Assembly (NCBI GenBank): GCA_965214915.1
Contig: CBDCCP010000002.1
Location: forward strand, 930,001-994,000
DNA from: CATQHP01 sp965214915
GTDB lineage: Bacteria > Acidobacteriota > Terriglobia > Bryobacterales > UBA6623
DNA: 64,000 nt
Direction of reading: 5' to 3'
Shown: in pieces, positions 35,788 through 44,250 of the stretch
Numbering within the stretch: position 1 is the stretch's first letter
How the letters are laid out: each line of letters opens with the position of its first letter
Translations under genes and position numbers: made by a program
Notes under the pieces: model-generated
The model's input: only the letters and a program-made list of their open reading frames with translations
Databases searched by the model: none
What the model was told of the DNA's origin: nothing

Positions 35788-37486
35788 CCGTCCGCCGGCA
35801 GCCGTTCTGCTCGCAACCGCGCTGCTGACGGCGGGATGCGAGGATTCTCCGCCGCCGGACGCCCCAGCCGCGGCGGCTTCCCCGCCCGCGAACGTCACCT
35901 TCCGCGACGTTACGGCCGCCGCCGGAATCGACTTCGTTCACCACAACGGCCGTTCGGGAAAGAAATATCTGCCCGAAACGCTGGGCTCCGGCTGCGTGTT
36001 CTTCGATTACGACAACGACCGCCGCCCGGACATCTTTCTGGTCAACAGCCGCCCCTGGAAACGCGAAAGCTCCCCCGTCACGGGCAAGCTTTATCGCAAC
36101 GACGGCGGCGGCAAATTCAGCGACGTTACGGCCGGCTCCGGCCTGGACATCGAGATTTACGGTCTGGGCGCCGCCGGCGGCGACTACGACAACGACGGCT
36201 TCGTCGATCTCTACGTCACCGTGCTCGACGGCGACCGCCTGTTCCGCAACCGCGGCGACGGAACATTCGCAGACGTGACGCGCGCGGCCGGGATCGACAA
36301 CGCCCGCTTCGGCACGAGCGCCGCCTGGCTGGACTTCGACCTCGACGGCCTGCTCGATATCTTCGTCGCCAATTACGTCGAATGGTCCATCGACAAAGAC
36401 CTCTGGTGTACGCTCGACGGCGCCAACAAAACCTACTGCACGCCCGAGTCGTACCAAGGGCAGCCCGCGGCCCTTTACCGCAACCTCGGCGACGGAACGT
36501 TCGCCGACGTAAGCGAGCGGGCGGGCGTCGCCGACCCGACCGCCAAAGCCCTGGGAGTCGCCGTTCTCGACTACGACGGCGACGGCCTGCCCGACATCTT
36601 CCAAGCCAACGACACCCAGCCCAACAAGCTCTACCGCAACACAGGCAACGGGACTTTCAGCGAGCACGGACTCTCCGCCGGAATCGCTTTCGGCGAGGAC
36701 GGCAAGGCGCGGGGAGCGATGGGAGTCGATGCCGCGGATTACGACCGCAGCGGGCGGCCGCACTTGTTGGTAGGCAATTTCGCCAACGAAATGCTCAACC
36801 TCTTCCACAACGAAGGCAACGGCCTTTTCGTCGACGAGGCGCCGACCAGCGCCATCGGCCGCGACAGCCTGCTCTCGTTGACCTTCGGCGCATTCTTTTT
36901 CGATTACGACCTCGACGGCCTGCTCGATATCTTCTGCGCCAACGGACACCTCGACGAAGAGATCGACCGCGTGCAGCCCACGGTCAAGTTCGCGCAGCCT
37001 CCGCTGCTGTTCCGCAATTCCGGGGGCGGCCGCTTCCGCTTGGCGAACGACGCTATCGGCAACGATCTGACGCGGCCCGCCGTGGCCCGCGGCGCGGCCT
37101 ACGCCGACTACGACGGCGACGGCGATCTCGACATCCTGGTCAGCAACAACAACGGCGCCGCGCGCTTGTTCCGCAATGACGGCGGCAACGCCAACGCGTA
37201 CCTCCAGGTCCGCCTGCAAGGCAAAGAATCGAACCGCGACGCGCTTGGCGCGAAGATCACGCTGCGCAGCCGCTCCGGCGCGCAAACTGCTACGATTCGC
37301 AGCGGCTCGAGCTATTGTTCGCAGAGCGAAACCGTGGCCACGTTCGGCCTCGGCGCGGACAGCAAAGTCGATTCTCTGGAGGTGCGCTGGCTCGGCGGCG
37401 CAACGCAGACCTTCTCCGCTATCGAACCGCACCGCCGGATCCTGATCGTCGAAGGCAATGAGCAGTGGATAGTGGATAGTGAATAG
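35768..37486 (+). CDS. CRTAC1/ASPIC-UnbV lipoprotein
   Basis: 572 residues. Lipobox LTAGC (Cys24) after a hydrophobic signal, so a membrane-anchored periplasmic protein. It opens with FRDVTAAAGIDFVHHNGRSGKKYLPETLGSG, the CRTAC1 family start, has FG-GAP repeats (DYDNDGFVDLYVTVLDGDRL, DFDLDGLLDIFVANYVEW, DYDGDGLPDIFQANDTQPN) and ends in the ASPIC/UnbV domain (GAKITLRSRSGAQTATI, SLEVRWLGGATQTFS). CRTAC1-type proteins are very numerous in Acidobacteria, with unknown function. The last codons and stop (EQWIVDSE) come from the 22-bp heptamer repeat. Confidence 0.88.
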   Translation: MFRSLCSRPPAAVLLATALLTAGCEDSPPPDAPAAAASPPANVTFRDVTAAAGIDFVHHNGRSGKKYLPETLGSGCVFFDYDNDRRPDIFLVNSRPWKRESSPVTGKLYRNDGGGKFSDVTAGSGLDIEIYGLGAAGGDYDNDGFVDLYVTVLDGDRLFRNRGDGTFADVTRAAGIDNARFGTSAAWLDFDLDGLLDIFVANYVEWSIDKDLWCTLDGANKTYCTPESYQGQPAALYRNLGDGTFADVSERAGVADPTAKALGVAVLDYDGDGLPDIFQANDTQPNKLYRNTGNGTFSEHGLSAGIAFGEDGKARGAMGVDAADYDRSGRPHLLVGNFANEMLNLFHNEGNGLFVDEAPTSAIGRDSLLSLTFGAFFFDYDLDGLLDIFCANGHLDEEIDRVQPTVKFAQPPLLFRNSGGGRFRLANDAIGNDLTRPAVARGAAYADYDGDGDLDILVSNNNGAARLFRNDGGNANAYLQVRLQGKESNRDALGAKITLRSRSGAQTATIRSGSSYCSQSETVATFGLGADSKVDSLEVRWLGGATQTFSAIEPHRRILIVEGNEQWIVDSE

Positions 37487-37493
37487 TGGATAG
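37472..37493 (+). repeat. 22-bp heptamer-based repeat, copy 2
   Basis: Identical to the repeat at 19876-19897 (minus). Preceded by one more partial unit (GTGGATA). It supplies the stop codon of the CRTAC1 gene, meaning the repeat was inserted or expanded at the 3' end of the coding sequence. Confidence 0.8.
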
Positions 37494-37543
37494 CAACGCA
37501 CGGCGGCCGTGAAACGTCTGAAGACCGACAAAGGAGTGATGCG

Positions 37544-37723
37544 ATGCCGTGGAGATATCCTGACTACGAAATAACGCCCGAGGAAGACGCTGTACTCACT
37601 GAGGCTGCGGAAAACGACCCCGACAACCCCCCGCTAAGAGACGGCGCGAAACTTTACACCCCGGAAGAATATCGAAAGCGGTATGGGAGACTCTTCCTCT
37701 CCACTGAAGAAGAGGCTGCATAG
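37544..37723 (+). CDS. small acidic hypothetical protein
   Basis: 59 residues, MPWRYPDYEITPEEDAVLTE ... LYTPEEYRKRYGRLFLSTEE, strongly acidic with an aromatic centre. A good AAAGGAG ribosome-binding site lies ten bases before the ATG. No family recognised. The size, acidity and stand-alone position are compatible with an antitoxin, but no toxin gene is adjacent. Confidence 0.55.
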   Translation: MPWRYPDYEITPEEDAVLTEAAENDPDNPPLRDGAKLYTPEEYRKRYGRLFLSTEEEAA

Positions 37724-37787
37724 AGCCCACCTGACCGTTTGAATCGGCGGTTGTCGAAATTCCGGCAGCGGCGTGCTGCTGGGGCCG

Positions 37788-38162
37788 CTAGGGGAGCCGC
37801 CGCTCCGCAGGCCGCGACCAGTACGAGCACGCGCCGGCGGCCCACACAAAAACCGGAATCGTAATCACGTCCAGCGGATCGCCCGCCCGGATGTGCGAAT
37901 ACGCCGCGCCCATGAGCAGGAAGCACAGGCCCGCGTAGGCCCATTCCTTGAGCAGCGGGAGCCCCGGCGCGAGAACTGCGCCGACGGCGAACAGCTTGGC
38001 CGCCCCGAGAAACAGCATCAGGTACGCCGGAAACCCCAGATGCCGCAGCGCTTGAGCTTGTTCCTCGACGCCCAAGATATTGGCCGCGCCGCCGACGGTG
38101 AGCACCAAGCCGAAGATGCCCGTCGACGCCCAATAAACGAATCGCGAATTCCTGAACTGCAC
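37788..38162 (-). CDS. DoxX-like membrane protein
   Basis: 124 residues from a GTG start with GGAGG upstream. Four transmembrane helices in the DoxX/DUF417-like pattern (FVYWASTGIFGLVLTVGGAANI, LGFPAYLMLFLGAAKLFAVG, WAYAGLCFLLMGAAYSHI, ITIPVFVWAAGACSYW). The PAYLMLFLGAAKL stretch is typical of DoxX-like family members. Function in this subgroup is unknown. Confidence 0.8.
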   Translation of the reverse strand: MQFRNSRFVYWASTGIFGLVLTVGGAANILGVEEQAQALRHLGFPAYLMLFLGAAKLFAVGAVLAPGLPLLKEWAYAGLCFLLMGAAYSHIRAGDPLDVITIPVFVWAAGACSYWSRPAERRLP

Positions 38163-38227
38163 TTTCGACGGCCTCCAACTCTTTGAGGATTCTAGCCCAT
38201 GCTCAGATAGGTTACAATACGCTCATT

Positions 38228-38884
38228 GTGCGCGCTCTGATTTTCTGCTTCGCTTTGTTCACGATCCTGCCGGCCTCCGGGCTTTTCGCCGAAGAAGGCT
38301 GGATCGACCTGTGGGACGGCAAAACCTTCGACGGCTGGCGGGTGAACTCTGAAAATCCGTCAACGTTCAAGATCGAGAACGGCGCGATCGTCGCCAACGG
38401 CCCGCGCTCGCATCTGTTCTACGCGGGCAGCGTCAACGGCGCCAAATTTCGGAATTTCGAGTTGAAAGTCGACGTGCTGGCGAAAAAGAACTCCAACGGC
38501 GGCATCTACTTCCACACGGCGTATCAACCCTTGGGCTGGCCCGACGCCGGATTTGAGGTGCAAGTCAACAACACGTTCACCAGAGACCCGCGGAAATCCG
38601 GCAGCCTCTACGCCGTACACGACAATCCGACGCCGCCCGCCGGAGACGACGAATGGTTTACCGAGCACATCGTCGTGCGCGGCAAGGTCGTCAAAATTTT
38701 CGTCAACGGCCGCCTCACCGCCGAATGGACGCAACCCGAGAACTGGAACGGCGTCGAACCCGTGAACGGCAGAGGCCAGAGCATGCCCGGCCGCAAGCTC
38801 GGCGAAGGCACGTTCGCGCTGCAAGGGCACGACCCGGGCAGCACGGTCATGTACAAGAACATTCGCGTCAAAGTTCTGGATTAA
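38228..38884 (+). CDS. 3-keto-disaccharide hydrolase / DUF1080 domain protein, secreted
   Basis: 218 residues from GTG at 38228, with a signal peptide (ALIFCFALFTILPASGLFA). The rest is one concanavalin-like beta-sandwich: WIDLWDGKTFDGWRVN at the start, GGIYFHTAYQ and EVQVNN in the middle, and GTFALQGHDPGSTVMYKNIRVKVL at the end, the hallmarks of DUF1080 (3-keto-disaccharide hydrolase) proteins. These are abundant in Planctomycetes and Acidobacteria and act on oxidised sugars. Complete by length. Confidence 0.88.
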   Translation: MRALIFCFALFTILPASGLFAEEGWIDLWDGKTFDGWRVNSENPSTFKIENGAIVANGPRSHLFYAGSVNGAKFRNFELKVDVLAKKNSNGGIYFHTAYQPLGWPDAGFEVQVNNTFTRDPRKSGSLYAVHDNPTPPAGDDEWFTEHIVVRGKVVKIFVNGRLTAEWTQPENWNGVEPVNGRGQSMPGRKLGEGTFALQGHDPGSTVMYKNIRVKVLD

Positions 38885-38954
38885 GTTACCGGACTCCCGG
38901 CGCCGGCAGCCGCTCCGAGTCCGCGCCCGGCGGGAAGTAAACTAACGAAGGCGG

Positions 38955-40715
38955 ATGGACTTCGCCCGGCAAGTCAAGGGTTCGGTCGACATCGTCGATA
39001 CGATCGGCGAGTTCGTACGCCTGAAAAAGCAAGGAGCGCAGCGGTTCGTCGGCCTGTGCCCGTTCCACACGGAGAAGACGCCGTCGTTCTCCGTTCACGC
39101 CGGACTGCAGATTTACAAGTGCTTCGGCTGCGGGCAGAGCGGCGACGTATTCAACTTCCTGATGGAGTTGCAGGGGTTGACGTTCTACGAGGCATTGAAG
39201 ACCCTGGCCGACCGACAGGGCATCCGCATGCCCCAACGCAGCGCGGGATCCGATGCCGACTCCACGCTCCGCGATACGCTGCTGCGCATGCACGAAACCG
39301 CGCAGTCGTTCTTTCGCGAGCGGCTGCTTTCGAATGCCGGCGCCCGCGCCAGGGAATACCTGCGCTCGCGCGGACTCTCGCAAGAAGCGGCGGCGCAGTT
39401 CGGCATCGGCTACGCGCCCGGCGGCAACGCGCTGCTCAACCTCCTGCGAAAACAGGGTTTCCAGGCGGAAGCCCTGGAAGCTTCGGGCTTGATCGGCAAG
39501 GCCGAAGACCGTCCCGACCGCTACGACCGGTTCCGCGAGCGACTGATTTTCCCGATACACAACGAAACCGGCCGCGTCATCGGCTTCGGCGGCCGGGCTA
39601 TGCAGGCCGAACGCCGGCCGAAGTATCTGAACTCGCCCGAGACCGCGATCTACAAAAAAAACACCGTCCTTTACAATCTCGGCCGGGCGCGGGCCGCCAT
39701 GCGTCAAGAGAATCGAGCCGTACTCGTCGAAGGCTACATGGACGTGATCGGCGTTTGGAAAGCAGGCGTCGCGAACGCCGTGGCAACCTGCGGCACCGCC
39801 TTGACCCAGCAACAGGTGCGCGCGATGCGCAGACATGTCGACACCGTGACGGTCAATTTCGACTCCGACCAAGCCGGCCAAAACGCAGCCGAGCGCTCCA
39901 TCGAACTGCTGCTCCGCGAAGGCGTCAACGTGCGGATGCTCGAATTGCCCGACGGCAAAGACCCCGACGATTTCTGCGCGGCGCACGGTGGCGAGGCGTA
40001 CAAAAAACGACTCGAGCAGGCGCCGCGCCACTTCATCTGGTTGACCGATCGGACGCGCCGAAAGTTCGACACCGCCACATCCGAAGGACGCGTCGCCGCT
40101 TTCGAGCACATGCTTCCCACGATCAATTTGCTGCCGGACGATATCCGCAGAGCCGCGGCCGCATCCGAGTTGGCCGACCGGCTCGGCATCGCGCGAAGCC
40201 TGGTTCTCGAACGTCTGCGGCGCTCCGGCGACCGACGCGACCGCACGTCCCCCTCGGTCGACGACCCCGACGGCTTCTCAGCCGCCGAGCGCCTGCTGCT
40301 GCACCTTTTCTCCGGCTCGGCCGAAGCGCGCAGCGCGCTGCTCAGCGATGCTCTGGCGCTCGCATCCGAAAACGGAATGCCCAGCCGGGAAGCGCTGGCG
40401 GCAATAGCCGCCGTTCACGAAGACGAGGGAGAATTTCAGTACTCAGCGGTGGAAGGGCGGCTCGCCGAGCGCGACCGCGCCCGCCTGGCGAAACTCGTAT
40501 TCGATAAAGACCGCAGCCCTGCTTCGCTCGACGAGGGCAAGGGCGCGCTCGAAGCGCTGCGGCGTCAAAGCTGGGAACGCCGCTATCGAGCCGTGCGCAA
40601 CGCCATTTCCGAAGCGGAGCAGTCAGGCGACCGGGCCGCCGCGCTTGCTCTGCTGCGCGACAAGATCGACCTCGAACGCAAGCTCGGCATGTCAGCCGCC
40701 GCAAGCCGTCAATAG
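38955..40715 (+). CDS. dnaG: DNA primase DnaG
   Basis: 586 residues. N-terminal CHC2 zinc finger (CPFHTEKTPSFSV ... YKCFGCGQSGDVFNFLM), catalytic core with the RNA-polymerase-like fold (RLIFPIHNETGRVIGFGGRAM) and TOPRIM motif (VLVEGYMDVIG, then VNFDSDQAGQNAAERS), then the DnaB-interacting C-terminal region. It makes RNA primers for replication. No rpsU or rpoD neighbour, the usual macromolecular-synthesis operon arrangement is absent. Intact. Confidence 0.95.
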   Translation: MDFARQVKGSVDIVDTIGEFVRLKKQGAQRFVGLCPFHTEKTPSFSVHAGLQIYKCFGCGQSGDVFNFLMELQGLTFYEALKTLADRQGIRMPQRSAGSDADSTLRDTLLRMHETAQSFFRERLLSNAGARAREYLRSRGLSQEAAAQFGIGYAPGGNALLNLLRKQGFQAEALEASGLIGKAEDRPDRYDRFRERLIFPIHNETGRVIGFGGRAMQAERRPKYLNSPETAIYKKNTVLYNLGRARAAMRQENRAVLVEGYMDVIGVWKAGVANAVATCGTALTQQQVRAMRRHVDTVTVNFDSDQAGQNAAERSIELLLREGVNVRMLELPDGKDPDDFCAAHGGEAYKKRLEQAPRHFIWLTDRTRRKFDTATSEGRVAAFEHMLPTINLLPDDIRRAAAASELADRLGIARSLVLERLRRSGDRRDRTSPSVDDPDGFSAAERLLLHLFSGSAEARSALLSDALALASENGMPSREALAAIAAVHEDEGEFQYSAVEGRLAERDRARLAKLVFDKDRSPASLDEGKGALEALRRQSWERRYRAVRNAISEAEQSGDRAAALALLRDKIDLERKLGMSAAASRQ

Positions 40716-40776
40716 TGCGGGACGAAAGTCAGGCGGCGGCGTTACGCGCCCGCGGCCGATTCGTTACGCTGGCTTC

Positions 40777-41391
40777 ATGGGACGGGGCTTCACGGCGGAA
40801 CCGGCAGCCGCCAAAGTCTTGCCGCGGTCGTTTTACGCCCGGGACACGGTCGCGGTCGCCCGCGCCTTACTCGGAAAAATCGTCGTCCACCGGCTTGACG
40901 GCGCAAGCATGGCGGGCCGCATCGTCGAAACGGAAGCCTACCTCGGCAGCGGCGACCGGGCGGCGCACAGCTTCGCCGGACTCACCGGCCGCACGCGCAT
41001 CATCTTCGGTCCGCCCGGCCACGCCTACGTGTACTTGATTTACGGCATGCATCATTGCCTCAACTTCATCGCCGAACGCGACAGCGTACCCGGCTGCGTG
41101 CTCATTCGGGCGCTCGATCCGTTACAGGGAGTCGAAGCCATGCGCGCGCGCCGGCCGCACGTCCGCCTCGACCGCGAGCTCGCCAACGGGCCGGGAAAGC
41201 TGACGCTGGCGCTGGGAATCGACAGACGGCATTACGGCGCCGACCTGACCTCGGGGCCGCTCACCGTCCGGGAAATCCCCGCGGACCCGCCTCCGAAAAT
41301 TCAGGTCACGCCGCGCATCGGCATCGCCAAATCGAAAGACCTTCCTCTTCGCTTTCTGATCGACGATAATGAAGCCGTCAGCAAACGCTGA
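40777..41391 (+). CDS. 3-methyladenine DNA glycosylase (AAG/MPG family)
   Basis: 204 residues. Family motifs over full length: LPRSFYARDTVAVARALLGK, GRIVETEAYLGSGDRAAHSF (catalytic Glu in VETEAY), GHAYVYLIYGMHHCLNFI and GPGKLTLALGID. This enzyme flips alkylated purines out of DNA and cuts the glycosidic bond, starting base-excision repair. It is followed directly by dinB, another DNA damage gene, and preceded by dnaG. Confidence 0.93.
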   Translation: MGRGFTAEPAAAKVLPRSFYARDTVAVARALLGKIVVHRLDGASMAGRIVETEAYLGSGDRAAHSFAGLTGRTRIIFGPPGHAYVYLIYGMHHCLNFIAERDSVPGCVLIRALDPLQGVEAMRARRPHVRLDRELANGPGKLTLALGIDRRHYGADLTSGPLTVREIPADPPPKIQVTPRIGIAKSKDLPLRFLIDDNEAVSKR

Positions 41392-41405
41392 ACGGAGGCG
41401 CGGCT

Positions 41406-42668
41406 ACGCGAACCATCTTCCATCTCGACATGGACGCTTTTTTCGTGTCCGTCGAGGAGCTTGCCGACCCGACGTTGAAAGGAAAGCCCGTCGTAGTCGG
41501 CGGCAAAGCGCACGAACGGGGCGTGGTCTCGGCAGCTTCGTACGCCGTCCGCAAGTTCGGCGTTCACTCGGCAATGCCGCTGCGCGAGGCGTACCGCCGC
41601 TGCCCCCAGGCGATCTTCATCGAAGGCGCCCCGGCGAAATACAGCGAGTATTCCGGCAGGGTGCGTAAAATCCTCCGGGAATTTTCACCGGTCGTCGAAA
41701 TGGCCTCCATCGACGAGGCTTACCTGGACCTGACCGGCGCCGAACGCCTGCTCGGTCCGCCGCTCAAGGCCGCGCACGACCTGCACGAAGCCGTCCGCGC
41801 CGCGACCGGCCTGCCCTGCTCGCTCGGTATCGGCGCCTCCAGGCTGACGGCGAAAATCGGCTCCGGCCTGGCCAAGCCCAACGGCATTCTCCGCGTCATG
41901 CCCGGCGCGGAAGCGGCATTTCTGGCGCCGCTCGACATCGCCGCGATTCCCGGCGTCGGCAAGGCGATGCAGCAAAAACTGCGCCGGCTCGGCATCCACA
42001 AAATCGGGCAGATCGCCCAACAGGACGATGGTTTTCTTGCCGACCGCTTCGGAAAAGCCGGATTGGCGCTGGCCGGCAAAGCCCGCGGAGAAGACGCGGG
42101 CGCCTGGTTCAGCGCGCCGTTCACCGGCCGCGAAGCGCCCAAATCCGTCAGCCACGAAACGACGTTCGGCGAAGACACGGTCGACAGCGCGCTCATCGAC
42201 GCCACTCTCGCCAAGCTGGTTCAACTCGCCGCGCGGCGCCTGCGCGAACACCGGCTCTTCGGACGCACGGTGCAGCTCAAGATTCGCTACAGCGACTTCA
42301 CCACCATCACCAGGGCGCGCACCCTCGACTCGCCCACCGGGCTGGATTCGGTCATCCTGCAAGCAATCCGGGAGTTGTTCCGTAAAAACCGGCAGAGCGG
42401 ACGACCGATTCGCCTGCTCGGCGTGCAAATCGGGTCGCTCGAAGAGTCCGAAGGCCAACTTCCCCTGATCGACAAGGAGCACCGGCAGAGATGGAGCCGC
42501 GCGCTGCAAGCGGCCGACGCGCTCCGCGACCGCTTCGGCGAGTCGGCGGTCGGTCTGGCCGCGGCGATGCGCCACGGACGACGCGAAAGGGTCCACGAAA
42601 ACCCCGCCGGACTGGCGGGCAAGAAGAAGCATCTCGAAGAGACCGAAACAGCCCCGAACCGGAGCTAG
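41406..42668 (+). CDS. dinB: DNA polymerase IV (DinB, Y family), apparent ACG start
   Basis: 420 residues if it begins at 41406. The first ATG (41430) would delete TIFHLD, including the first catalytic metal-binding Asp (HLDMDAFFVSVEEL), so translation must start earlier. In frame upstream there is no ATG, GTG or TTG before a stop; a GGAGG at 41394-41398 sits seven bases before ACG at 41406, giving the standard N-terminus (M)RTIFHLDMDAFF. Other motifs are intact: SIDEAYLDLTGAE (second and third catalytic acids), SLGIGASRLTAKIGSGLAKP and IPGVGKAMQQKLRRLGI. It carries out translesion synthesis. Confidence 0.9.
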   Translation, partial: TRTIFHLDMDAFFVSVEELADPTLKGKPVVVGGKAHERGVVSAASYAVRKFGVHSAMPLREAYRRCPQAIFIEGAPAKYSEYSGRVRKILREFSPVVEMASIDEAYLDLTGAERLLGPPLKAAHDLHEAVRAATGLPCSLGIGASRLTAKIGSGLAKPNGILRVMPGAEAAFLAPLDIAAIPGVGKAMQQKLRRLGIHKIGQIAQQDDGFLADRFGKAGLALAGKARGEDAGAWFSAPFTGREAPKSVSHETTFGEDTVDSALIDATLAKLVQLAARRLREHRLFGRTVQLKIRYSDFTTITRARTLDSPTGLDSVILQAIRELFRKNRQSGRPIRLLGVQIGSLEESEGQLPLIDKEHRQRWSRALQAADALRDRFGESAVGLAAAMRHGRRERVHENPAGLAGKKKHLEETETAPNRS

Positions 42669-42679
42669 TTCTTGGACCC

Positions 42680-43162
42680 TCAACCGGGCCGGAACGGAAG
42701 CACGTCCTCGCCCGGCTGGAACGGCGGGGCCGTCGCCAGCTTTTGCGCGATCCGCTCGACGTCGCTCTTCGACCAACTCTCCATTTTGTCCGCGATGCGG
42801 CCGTCCGGCTCGATCAGAAACGCCGTCGGCACGTGCGTGATCCCATAGGCGTTCGATACCGGATATTGCTCATCCTCCGCGTCGAACAATTCGGGCGCTT
42901 CGAACCGAAACTCCGCGTTGAACCGCTCGGTGTCGGCGGGCGTGTCCTGCGAGACGGCGAACATCTGCGCCGCAGAGCCTTCGAGTTGCTTGCCGAGCCG
43001 ATCCAGAAAGGGCATGGCGTATTGGCACGTCGGGCATGAAATTTTGAAAAAAGCCAACAGCACCGGGCCGTCTTTCAACTCGTCGGCGAGCCGTACCTGC
43101 TTGCCGTCCGCCGCGGGCAGCGTGAAGTCGGGAGCTTGTGAATTTTCGGGGAGAGCGGCCAT
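42680..43162 (-). CDS. peroxiredoxin/thioredoxin-like (AhpC-TSA) protein
   Basis: 160 residues, MAALPENSQAPDFTLPAADGKQV..., cytoplasmic (no signal from this start). CPTC is the redox motif (FKISCPTCQYAMPFLDRLG), followed by AVSQDTPADTERFN and the cis-Pro region GITHVPTAFLIEPDGRI of the thioredoxin fold. It likely reduces peroxides or exchanges disulfides. Convergent with dinB, 11 bp between the two stops. Confidence 0.87.
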   Translation of the reverse strand: MAALPENSQAPDFTLPAADGKQVRLADELKDGPVLLAFFKISCPTCQYAMPFLDRLGKQLEGSAAQMFAVSQDTPADTERFNAEFRFEAPELFDAEDEQYPVSNAYGITHVPTAFLIEPDGRIADKMESWSKSDVERIAQKLATAPPFQPGEDVLPFRPG

Positions 43163-43316
43163 CGCTCTTATGATAAACCTTCCGCAACCCGTGGGGGAAG
43201 CGCGGGTGTACGACATGAAAATGATATTGGGGGATAGGGGAAGAGCACGTTTAAGAAGAAGGGTGTTGGCGGTTCATTTCAGCAAGCGCAATAGAGTTAC
43301 AGAAAGGAGGCTGCCC

Positions 43317-43457
43317 ATGCCCTCACTTGCTGCCGCCTCGTCGTTGCAGAGGCGACTCGACCGGATCCGCGAACAACTCGCTGCGGTCGCAAGTCCCGCG
43401 TGTTCCCCGTGTCCGGTGTGCTGCCGTTTGAGGAATTTGGACGGCGCATCGCGGTAA
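43317..43457 (+). CDS. 46-residue cysteine-rich small protein
   Basis: MPSLAAASSLQRRLDRIREQ then SPACSPCPVCCRLRNLDG. A strong AAAGGAGG site lies six bases before the ATG, unusually good for a random frame. The helical, basic N-terminal half and a CxxCxxCC cluster suggest a small metal-binding or regulatory protein. No family recognised; nothing around it shares transcription obviously. Confidence 0.5.
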   Translation: MPSLAAASSLQRRLDRIREQLAAVASPACSPCPVCCRLRNLDGASR

Positions 43458-44250
43458 CCGAGTTAAAAACAAAACTTTCCAGAGCCCGCGCAGGCGGCGG
43501 GCGCGCTTATGCCTGCTTTTCGCTGTACTACCATTAAAAGGAGTCTCCGCCGCCTAAAAAGTCCGGCGACGGCTTATATCTGTTTGTTTCGAAAGCTGGC
43601 AAGACCTGAAATCAGCCCTTCGAAGAGCGCATTCGCTATGTCGCTGCGAGCAGTGTTGTTTGGCCTGAGCAAGCAGTCTTGCTCTCCACTGGCGCACGGC
43701 AGCGGACCCCACTCTCCACTAACCAAGCTTGCCCTCTGCGCGGCATTGTCGGCGGCAATAGTCTGGGCTCAGCCGGCGGCCGAGTGGAAGATTGAGACAG
43801 TCGCCGGGCCTGGAAGCTTTCTAGGAGACGGGGGTTTGGCGACCGGGGCGTGGCTGAAAAACCCCTTCGGCATAGTAGTGGACGGGGCGCGCAACCTCTA
43901 CATCGCCGATACGGACAACCACCGCATTCGCAAGGTGGACGCAGCCGGCGTCATCTCTACGGTCGCGGGAGACGGTACGCCGGGGCACGGCGGGGACGGC
44001 GGCCCGGCGGTGCAAGCGCGGCTGAACTTCCCCCGAGGCGTGGCGGTGGACGGGGCGGGCAATCTCTACATCGCCGATAGGGACAACCACCGCATTCGTA
44101 AGGTGGACGCAGCCGGCGTCATCTCTACGGTCGCGGGAGACGGTACGCCGGGGTACGGCGGGGACGGCGGCCCGGCGGTGCAGGCGCGGCTGAACTTCCC
44201 CCGAGGTCTGGCGGCGGACGGGGCGGGCAACCTCTACATCGCCGATATTA

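Noticed and set aside
41369..41668. ATG at 41369 as the start of a gene overlapping the glycosylase and dinB
   Set aside because: It reads out of frame with dinB and encodes no recognisable protein; it is a shadow of the coding strand.
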